From Actimicrobium antarcticum (lineage in GTDB: Bacteria > Pseudomonadota > Gammaproteobacteria > Burkholderiales > Burkholderiaceae_D): 64,000 bases of DNA. The position numbers and the translations under genes are program-made. Below are positions 35,938 through 43,176 of the stretch, in pieces. Location of the stretch: positions 124,001 to 188,000 of the forward strand of contig NZ_BAAAZE010000001.1 in NCBI RefSeq assembly GCF_039536745.1, written 5' to 3'. The notes under the pieces were generated by a model. That model saw only the letters and a program-made list of their open reading frames with translations. It was not told where the DNA came from and did no database searches. Position 1 is the first letter of the stretch; every line of letters begins with the position of its first letter.

Positions 35938-38931
35938 ATGCGTCACGGGGAGTGCACTTTGCCATTGACTGACCGACCACCAGGTCGCCGCGACAAAGAA
36001 AACGACAAGCGACGCAGCTTCGACAGAGCGGTCGTGATCGGCATCGCGCTGTTGGTGGCATTGATGCTCTTCACCATCGGGCTTCCTTACCGGAGCACGC
36101 GCGCCTTCGAGGAGCAAGCCAATTCGATTTCCCGTACGCACGAAGTCATGGCCCTGACCTCCGGCGTCATGCTGGCGTTATTGGACGCCGAGACCGGACA
36201 ACGCGGCTTTCTTCTCACCGGCAATGATGAATTCTTGCGACCCTACGACGCTGCCGTCCTTCGGCTGGACGCCATCCTGGCGAAGTTGAAGGAAAAAACC
36301 AAAGACAATCCCGCCCAACTTTCCCGTAGCAAGACGTTGGTAGCACTGAGCGCGGCGCGATTGGCCAGCTTGAACCAGGGCGTCGTTCTGCGCCGCCAAA
36401 ATCCGCAAGAAGCATCAGCGTTCATCGCTGCTGGCAGCGGCAAGCTACAGATGGACGCAATTCGCCAGCATGCGGCCGACATGGAAAAAGTGGAACGCGA
36501 CTTGCTCGATCTGCGCGAGCGCACCTTTGCCGCAAGCTATCAGGGTATCGTCACGATGACCCTGGCTGCCGGTGCCCTGAGTTTGCTGACGGTTGGGGTG
36601 TTGGTGTGGGTGCTGCGGCGTCGCACCTTGCGTCTGCGACTAAGCGAACAATTCAACCGCAGTCTGATGGACGGCACCACCGATTGCGTCAAGGTCCTGG
36701 ATCTGGATGGACGGCTTCTATACATGAATAATCCGGGCCTTTCTGCAATGGAGATAGGCGACTTCACGTCCATGTACAAGCGCGAGTGGGAGGCACTCTG
36801 GCCTGCGGAAGCACAAGCCGATATAGAGCGCTCCGTGACCAGGGCGGCTGGCGGCGAGGTGTCTTCATTTGATGCCTATTGCCCAACCGATAGCGGAACG
36901 CCGAAGTGGTGGGCAGTCACTGTGAGCCCTGTCCAGGATGGCGAAGGCGGGCGGGTCGTGCGCGTTCTGTCGGTATCCCGTGACGTTACCGAGCGCAGGC
37001 GGGCGGAGGACGCGGTACGCGATAACCAGCTGTTCGCCCGTCAGGTCCTGGACAATCTGATTGCCTTTGTCGGCGTGTTGACGGTGGACGGCACGTTGAT
37101 CGACCTGAATCGCGCACCATTGGAGGTCGCAGGTATTTCGGCCAGCGATGTGCTCGGGAAAAATTTCTGGGACTGCTACTGGTGGAGTTATTCCACGGAT
37201 GTGCAGTTGCAACTGCGCGGCGCGTGCGAACGTGCTGCTGCCGGGGAGGTCGTGCGCTACGATGTCCCCGTGCGCATGGCAGCGGAAGCACCACTGTGGA
37301 TCGATTTTCAGCTGTCACCACTGCGTGATACCGAAGGGCGCATCACGCATCTCATTGCCTCGGGGATGGATATCAGCGAACGTCGTGCCGCGACGACGAA
37401 ACTGCTGGAAAGCGAAGAGCGCCTGCGCGCAGCGACCGCTGCCGTGAGTGAGCTGATCTGGACCAACAGCTCCGACGGGCTAATGAATGCTGACCAGCCG
37501 GGATGGAGTGAGTTCACAGGGCAATCGCCGCAGGAATATCGTGGCTATGGCTGGTCGAACGCTGTTCACCCCGACGATGCTCCGCAGACGATCGTTGCCT
37601 GGAATCTGGCGGTGGCCGAGAAGCGTCCCTTCGTGTTCGAGCATCGCGTCCGTCGCCGTGATGGTGCATGGCGGCTCTGTTCGGTCCGTGCGTTGCCGAT
37701 TTTTAATCCCGACGGCGGCATACGCGAATGGGTCGGTGTCCACGCCGACATCACAGACCGGAAGCGCGACGAAGAAAAGTTACGCCAACTTGCTGCCGAT
37801 TTGTCCGAAGCTGGACATCGCAAGGACGAGTTCCTGGCGACGCTGGCCCACGAATTGCGCAACCCGATGGCGCCTCTGCTCAACGGCCTGCAACTCATCA
37901 AGCTGGCGGGCGGCAACCTCGCGACCATCGAGCGCGTCCGTTCTTTGATGGAACGCCAATTGACACAGATGGTTCGTCTGGTCGATGACTTGATGGACGT
38001 CAATCGCATCAGTCAGGGCAAGCTTGAACTGCGCAAGGAACGACTCTCTCTGGCAACAGCACTCGACAGTGCCCTCGAAGCGACCCGCCCGCTGATCGGG
38101 CAGATGGATCAGACACTCACGGTCATTTTTCCCGAGGAGCCGCTCATCTTGGATGCCGACATGACCCGTCTGGCACAAGTATTTTTGAACCTGTTGAACA
38201 ATGCTGCCAAGTACACCGAACGGGGTGGACATATCCAGCTGAACGTCGAGCGTGATGGCAGCGATGCGGTCGTTGTGGTGAAGGACAGCGGCATCGGGAT
38301 CGCCGCCGAGCAGTTGCCCCGGATTTTCAGGATGTTCGCGCAGGTAGATCAATCGTTGGGCAAGTCGCAGGGCGGCCTGGGCATCGGACTGTCGCTGGTC
38401 AAGCGTCTGGTTGACATGCACGGCGGCAGCGTCGAGGCGCGCAGTGATGGGCTGGGGCAGGGCAGCGAGTTCATCGTGCGTTTGCCGCTCATGACCGATG
38501 CACAACGACCGCAACTCGCGCGCGCCAGCGACGCGCCGGCAGCCGCGATGCCGTCGCTGCGTATTCTTGTCGTGGACGACAACCGGGATTCTGCGAATAG
38601 CATGACGGCGCTGCTGGAGATCATGGGCAATGACATCCGCACGGCTTACGACGGACAAGAGGGTGTGGATATGGCAGAAGCGTATCGGCCAGACGCGATC
38701 TTGCTCGATATCGGCTTGCCGAAATTGAACGGCTACGAAGCTTGCCGCCGCATCCGGGAACAGCCCTGGGGCAAGCGCGCCATGCTGATTGCGTTGACCG
38801 GATGGGGGCAGGACGAAGATCGCCAACTCAGCCATGAAGCCGGCTTCGATCACCACCTGGTCAAGCCGGTGGATCTGCAGGCACTGATCACCATCCTGGC
38901 CGGGGTGAATGCGGCTCCTGCTACCAGTTAA
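35938..38931 (+). CDS. Hybrid histidine kinase: CHASE3-PAS(x3)-HisKA-HATPase-REC
   Basis: A 997-residue inner-membrane protein. TM1 (about 30-50) and TM2 (about 200-222) flank a CHASE3 domain (ALLDAETGQRGFLLTGNDEFLRPYD is diagnostic). Three PAS domains lie between about 235 and 600. HisKA has LATLAHELRNPMAPLLNGL with the phosphorylated His. HATPase shows NLLNNAAKYTERGG, VKDSGIGI and GGLGIGLSLVKRLVDMHGG. The C-terminal receiver has ILVVDDNRDS and DAILLDIGLP with the phospho-Asp. CGGAG lies before the ATG. No cognate separate regulator is adjacent. Confidence 0.93.
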   Translation: MRHGECTLPLTDRPPGRRDKENDKRRSFDRAVVIGIALLVALMLFTIGLPYRSTRAFEEQANSISRTHEVMALTSGVMLALLDAETGQRGFLLTGNDEFLRPYDAAVLRLDAILAKLKEKTKDNPAQLSRSKTLVALSAARLASLNQGVVLRRQNPQEASAFIAAGSGKLQMDAIRQHAADMEKVERDLLDLRERTFAASYQGIVTMTLAAGALSLLTVGVLVWVLRRRTLRLRLSEQFNRSLMDGTTDCVKVLDLDGRLLYMNNPGLSAMEIGDFTSMYKREWEALWPAEAQADIERSVTRAAGGEVSSFDAYCPTDSGTPKWWAVTVSPVQDGEGGRVVRVLSVSRDVTERRRAEDAVRDNQLFARQVLDNLIAFVGVLTVDGTLIDLNRAPLEVAGISASDVLGKNFWDCYWWSYSTDVQLQLRGACERAAAGEVVRYDVPVRMAAEAPLWIDFQLSPLRDTEGRITHLIASGMDISERRAATTKLLESEERLRAATAAVSELIWTNSSDGLMNADQPGWSEFTGQSPQEYRGYGWSNAVHPDDAPQTIVAWNLAVAEKRPFVFEHRVRRRDGAWRLCSVRALPIFNPDGGIREWVGVHADITDRKRDEEKLRQLAADLSEAGHRKDEFLATLAHELRNPMAPLLNGLQLIKLAGGNLATIERVRSLMERQLTQMVRLVDDLMDVNRISQGKLELRKERLSLATALDSALEATRPLIGQMDQTLTVIFPEEPLILDADMTRLAQVFLNLLNNAAKYTERGGHIQLNVERDGSDAVVVVKDSGIGIAAEQLPRIFRMFAQVDQSLGKSQGGLGIGLSLVKRLVDMHGGSVEARSDGLGQGSEFIVRLPLMTDAQRPQLARASDAPAAAMPSLRILVVDDNRDSANSMTALLEIMGNDIRTAYDGQEGVDMAEAYRPDAILLDIGLPKLNGYEACRRIREQPWGKRAMLIALTGWGQDEDRQLSHEAGFDHHLVKPVDLQALITILAGVNAAPATS

Positions 38932-39025
38932 TCAGTCCGGACTGACTGGATCAAAAGGCTGACCCATGCTCGCTCCTGCGAACAACTGAAAACCCCCTGA
39001 CGCCGTTTGCCGACAATCGCGATAC

Positions 39026-39235
39026 TCAGCAGGCGCTCTGCCGTACCTCGACTGGCAAGCGAAAGAACGGTCGAATGAACAGTGCCAGCCAGTTTCCCAT
39101 CAGCGCAAACACGAACCACATCCAGCCATGCACACTGCCCGAGGCGATACCGCTGAAAAATGCACCGATGTTGCACCCATACGCAAGTCGCGCGCCGTAG
39201 CCCAGCAGTAGTCCACCAATGATCGCCGATACATG
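39026..39235 (-). pseudogene. C-terminal remnant of a YeeE/YedE (TsuA-like) transporter
   Basis: Reading the minus strand to a stop at 39026-39028 gives IIGGLLLGYGARLAYGCNIG, then AFFSGIASGSVHGWMWFVFA and LMGNWLALFIRPFFRLPVEV. This is the well-conserved C-terminal part of YeeE/YedE (DUF395) thiosulfate-uptake proteins, with the LAYGCNIGAFF motif. The frame loses similarity upstream (toward 39235 and beyond) and has no start, so only about 65 of the usual 350 or more codons remain. The rest of 38932-39397 holds no recognisable gene. Confidence 0.72.
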
Positions 39236-39397
39236 GTGAACCCCGCGAACGCATTGAAAGGGAGGGAGCGTATCGCTCTATGCCGGGCTGCACTGGCGTG
39301 TAGGCACGAGCCGCACTGAAGGACTCGACCATCATCGTGGCGTGCTTTGCTGCGCCACGTGCAACCTGGCGTAGCAAAGCCCGACAGTGGCAGTTTT

Positions 39398-40522
39398 TTA
39401 TTCGTTGACGTTGTCCAGCTCGTAGCTGCTACTGCGCCCGCCCGCATCGGACTTCCGCAACACACCGCGCACCAGCAAGTCGCTGATGTCGCGCAATGCC
39501 GTGTCCGGCGAGCATTTGGCGATTGCCGCCCACTTGCTGCTGGTGAGCTTGCCGTCGAATCCATCCAGCATCCGGTTGACCAGTTTTATCTGGCGCGTAT
39601 TGAGTGGCGCAGTGGACCAGCGATGCCAGAAGCGTGTTCTGGCCAGCACGGTATCCAGCGTCTGCTGGGCCTGATCAACGGACCGGTGCAAGGTGGCAAG
39701 GAACCAGACCAGCCAGTCGTTAACATCGAGGTTGCCCTTCTGGGTTTTTTCGAGGATGTCGTAATACGCTTTACGTTCACGCTGGATCTGCGCGGATAAG
39801 CTGTAGAAACGCTGCGGACTGCCGTCGACACGGGCGAGGAACAGGTCGCCGATTGCACGCGCAATGCGGCCGTTGCCATCGTCGAACGGATGCAGCGTGA
39901 CAAACCATAAATGCGCAAGGCCGGCCTTGATCAGTGGTGGCAGGGTTGATGTGCTGTTGGCCCAGTCGATGAAACGCTGGGTCTCGACCTCCAGTCGCGC
40001 CGAGGGCGGCGCTTCGTAATGCACGCGTTGTCGTCCGACCGGGCCCGAAATGACCTGCATCGCACCGGCCGTATCGTCACGCCAGCCGCCGACCTTGATG
40101 CGTGCCAACCCGGAGTATCCAGCCGGAAAAAGCGCTGCGTGCCAGCCGAACAATCGATCGCGGGTGAGCGGTGCGTTGCAGTTCGTGGTCGCATCCAGCA
40201 CCATGTCCACCACGCCCTCGACATGTCGGTCAAGCGGCGCCAGTGCCCCGATGTCAACGCCAAGGCGACGTGCGATGGATGAGCGCACCGAGGCAACATT
40301 GAGCTGCTCGCCTTCGATTTCGCTGGTCTTGACCACGTCGTCGGTCAACGCCAACAAGCTGGCCTCAACCCGTAGCGTCACGCCAACATCGGCAAGTCGA
40401 CCTGCCAGCCGGCCCTGGGCGTGGCTCACGGCGGCCAATGGCTGCACCAGCGTTGCCAGGTCGTAGCGCCAGGCTGGCCAGTCGCGGGCTTGCCAGATAT
40501 AAAGGTAATCGTCGCTTTTCAT
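39398..40522 (-). CDS. Class II Fic-family AMP-transferase with C-terminal winged helix
   Basis: A 374-residue cytoplasmic protein starting MKSDDYLYIW (40522). The inhibitory helix motif is TSEIEG (residues 66-71, the (S/T)xxxE(G/N) pattern ahead of the Fic core: class II). The catalytic motif HPFDDGNGRIAR is at 211-222, complete. The C-terminus (from about 300) looks like a winged helix-turn-helix (LTSSKWAAIAKCSPDTALRDISDLLVRGVLRK). Fic enzymes of this build AMPylate a target, often themselves. The start codon lies inside a perfect 12-bp palindrome (40521-40551), suggesting autoregulation or translational control. No antitoxin gene is adjacent. Confidence 0.93.
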   Translation of the reverse strand: MKSDDYLYIWQARDWPAWRYDLATLVQPLAAVSHAQGRLAGRLADVGVTLRVEASLLALTDDVVKTSEIEGEQLNVASVRSSIARRLGVDIGALAPLDRHVEGVVDMVLDATTNCNAPLTRDRLFGWHAALFPAGYSGLARIKVGGWRDDTAGAMQVISGPVGRQRVHYEAPPSARLEVETQRFIDWANSTSTLPPLIKAGLAHLWFVTLHPFDDGNGRIARAIGDLFLARVDGSPQRFYSLSAQIQRERKAYYDILEKTQKGNLDVNDWLVWFLATLHRSVDQAQQTLDTVLARTRFWHRWSTAPLNTRQIKLVNRMLDGFDGKLTSSKWAAIAKCSPDTALRDISDLLVRGVLRKSDAGGRSSSYELDNVNE

Positions 40523-40551
40523 GCGGAGATTATGGGTGGTAATCTCCGCAT
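40521..40551. promoter_or_regulatory. Perfect 12-bp palindrome spanning the fic start codon
   Basis: ATGCGGAGATTA (40521-40532), 7-base spacer, then TAATCTCCGCAT (40540-40551), all 12 pairs matching. On the minus strand the last bases of the 3' arm include the fic ATG. It could be a DNA operator for the Fic winged-helix domain, or an mRNA hairpin that hides the start codon. No ribosome-binding site lies in the usual place, which favours special initiation or control. Confidence 0.75.
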
Positions 40552-40742
40552 CGGCAAGACATTCACCGCAGATGTTACGGTGAATGGACCTCTTGTTCGC
40601 CGCAGGCTGACGCGTAATCAGCACCAATGACCTCGCCTCGGCTACAGAAGATCTTGCTCAACGATGGCGACAGGGACTTTGTCCATTGCGCAAGCAAACC
40701 CCATCTGAAACGGCACCTACCAGCAGATACGGCCCAGTTCCA

Positions 40743-42593
40743 TTATCGTGGCGTTGGACAACTCCGCCGATCGAGAAACAAGTGGTTGCCTTGAACCTTC
40801 TTTGCCTGCGTCTTTGCACTGGCTGCAGCAGCAGCGATCTCGTAGTGCGAACTGTAGCGACCAGGCAGTGCCTGTACAGCGCCGAGCGACAGACTGACTA
40901 GTTGGAAGAACATGGCGTGGCCCTGACGGTCTTCGCTTGGATATCCTCCGCGTTCTACATCTGCAGGTGAAAAAAACGCAGCAATGGCCTGACTGAATTG
41001 AGTCAATATGGCGCCGCACCGCAACTCCCAATCCTCGCTCTGAAACAGAATCATGAAGTCATCGCCGCCAATATGGCCCAAAAAATCGCGATTTGGATCG
41101 ACGTTATTTTTCAGAATCGCGGCAGTCATCCCGATCACATCATCGCCTTTGCGATAGCCGTACACGTCGTTGAAAGGCTTGAAGTGATCGAGATCGCAAT
41201 AGCACGCCCAAAATGTGGCGCCACCTTGAATCAGTCGGTCGACGTGCTCGTTGATCGGCACATTTCCTGGTAATTGGGTTAGCGGATTCGCGTAGCGCGC
41301 AGCGTTTATCTGCAGCAGCGTCATTTCGCGCATCAGATCATGGCCAGTTCCCATGCCGAGATACCTGCCATGTTCGGTGATGATGAAACCGTTCAGCAAG
41401 TGGTGTGGGTCTGCCTGCGCGAGGTTGTAACCCAGTTCCTGCAGCGACGTGCCGCGGTCGACGATGATCGGCGCAGGGTCCATGAACACGGTACAGGATT
41501 TTTTTCCATACAGCTCACGCTGAAATGGGCGCGCAAGATGGTCGATCATGTTTAGGCGGGTGACCAGACCAAGCGGCCTGCCGTCATCGACAACCGGGAC
41601 GATGAGCAAACTTGGCGTCGCCATGAAGATCTCGTACAACGCGTTGTTACAAAGACCAGAGGAGACCGGAGCGACCAGACGCAGCAGCTTGTAGATACTG
41701 CTTTTGTCGTCCTGCACTTGCTGCGGATACACCGATACGCCATTGCCACCAAGGGCCTTGATGACTTCGGCCGACAGCGCCACTGCAGGGTTCGCCATTG
41801 GCCGGCCCAGATGATAGCCCTGGCCGTATCCTATTTTCAGGTCGCGCAGAACCAGCAACTCGGCTTGCGTTTCTATCCCTTCGCCGATCACCAGCGTACC
41901 TGTCTGTTCCGCAATTTGCTGTATCGACCGAACGAACTGAAGCTTCACCGGGTCCTGATTGATTCCCTGAACGAAGTGCATGTCGATCTTGACGTAGTCA
42001 GGCCGCAGTTCGGACCACAGCCGCAAGCTGGAAAAACCTTCGCCCAAATCATCAATCGCGATCTGGAATCCCATCTTGCGGTAGTGATTTACCGCTTCGC
42101 GCATCAGGTCGTAGTCATAGGTGGGCTGATTCTCTGTCAGCTCGATGATCACGCGGTCCGGCTGGATACCGATATCGCTGATCAGCTGGAGGGTTTCGCC
42201 ATGACGCACATTGTTGAGTAGCAGGCATTCGGGACTGACATTCAAAAAGAGTTTCCCGGCTAGTTTCAATGCAGCAAACCGCTCAAGAACCACGCGGCGG
42301 CACAAGTGTTCGATCTGCAGAGTGAGGTCGTTCGCGCGTGCCACTTTGAACAACGCCAACGGTGAATGAAGCGGACTATCCGATGGGCCACGGATCAGCC
42401 CTTCATATCCCATGATTGTCCCGGTGGACAAATTGACGATGGGTTGAAGCAGGGCACTCAGGTGCACATTCGCGATGATGTCGAGCAAATGCGCGCGCAT
42501 GTCGTCTTCAACGACCGGCATCATCGTAATCGTCGATGCCAATGAGAGCGTTGGGACGGACGTTACCGTCATTTTTGTCGCAGGCTGAGGCAT
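40743..42593 (-). CDS. EAL-CBS-GGDEF protein with altered GGDDF motif
   Basis: A 616-residue cytoplasmic protein with the inverse of the usual order. EAL (about 35-280): EGLIRG in place of EAL, LFLNVSPECL, IIELTEN, IDDLGEGFSSL, DYVKIDMHF and VIGEGIET, so metal and catalytic residues are kept. CBS-like pair (about 310-430): FMATPSLLIVPVVDDGRPLGLVTR and GFIITEHGRYLGM. GGDEF-like (about 440-600): CYCDLDHFKPFNDVYGYRKGDDVI, HIGGDDF; the Glu of GGDEF is Asp and the RxxD I-site is absent (PNRD). It is probably a phosphodiesterase regulated by nucleotide binding in the CBS and degenerate GGDEF parts. Confidence 0.88.
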   Translation of the reverse strand: MPQPATKMTVTSVPTLSLASTITMMPVVEDDMRAHLLDIIANVHLSALLQPIVNLSTGTIMGYEGLIRGPSDSPLHSPLALFKVARANDLTLQIEHLCRRVVLERFAALKLAGKLFLNVSPECLLLNNVRHGETLQLISDIGIQPDRVIIELTENQPTYDYDLMREAVNHYRKMGFQIAIDDLGEGFSSLRLWSELRPDYVKIDMHFVQGINQDPVKLQFVRSIQQIAEQTGTLVIGEGIETQAELLVLRDLKIGYGQGYHLGRPMANPAVALSAEVIKALGGNGVSVYPQQVQDDKSSIYKLLRLVAPVSSGLCNNALYEIFMATPSLLIVPVVDDGRPLGLVTRLNMIDHLARPFQRELYGKKSCTVFMDPAPIIVDRGTSLQELGYNLAQADPHHLLNGFIITEHGRYLGMGTGHDLMREMTLLQINAARYANPLTQLPGNVPINEHVDRLIQGGATFWACYCDLDHFKPFNDVYGYRKGDDVIGMTAAILKNNVDPNRDFLGHIGGDDFMILFQSEDWELRCGAILTQFSQAIAAFFSPADVERGGYPSEDRQGHAMFFQLVSLSLGAVQALPGRYSSHYEIAAAAASAKTQAKKVQGNHLFLDRRSCPTPR

Positions 42594-43176
42594 GATTTCT
42601 TTCTTGTCGCGGCAATGAAGGCACGTTCATGCGATGCGTCCCGTCGCAGGGTTGCCATGACAAGCTTTGCGTGAATGCTGCACCTAGGAAAGTTTCCGTA
42701 TTCTAGTTATGCGAGCCATAAAAACATAGTGACAATTTTATTACATGGGTACGCCGGCGTGTCCTGTTGGCGAGATTGCTCGCCAATGTGCTGCTGTCCA
42801 TGCAGGCTGGGGGGCGGTAGCGATACCGGGAAGTTGGATATAGCGTGTCCGGCGGTTTGACGGGCTACTGATCGTAGAGGACAACCTGTGTAACGAGGGT
42901 GCGGCAGGTCACCGAACCGTTCGGTGGAAGGCATGTCGTGTAGTCAGGCGGCATCGCTGATTTCCACAGCACTAGTCATTTTTCTGGTTGGTTGAATGAT
43001 AAAAGTAGCGAGATAAATCTCAATGCTGTTTATATGCAATTAACGAACAGTCGTGAGTTTTCCAGACGTGTAATTCCACCGTAGCCAATACTTGAACCGC
43101 AGCGGTGCTTGCAGATGGAGGGAGGATGAATTTGACCAGCCATCATTACACCAGCCATTTTCAGACCCGCGCGCAT
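42594..43176. other. Intergenic region, no gene recognised
   Basis: This 583-base gap lies between the hybrid kinase (ends 43177) and the start of the EAL-CBS-GGDEF gene, so it holds the promoter of the latter. It contains two small palindromes: ACCGAA-CCG-TTCGGT (42911-42925) and GAGAT-AA-ATCTC (43010-43021). Short open frames are without recognisable content. From about 42960 to 43080 it is AT-richer than its surroundings. Confidence 0.45.

Noticed and set aside
39100..39564. 154-codon minus frame spanning the YeeE remnant and the fic end
   Set aside because: It is a different frame from the recognisable YeeE reading and from fic; no motif.
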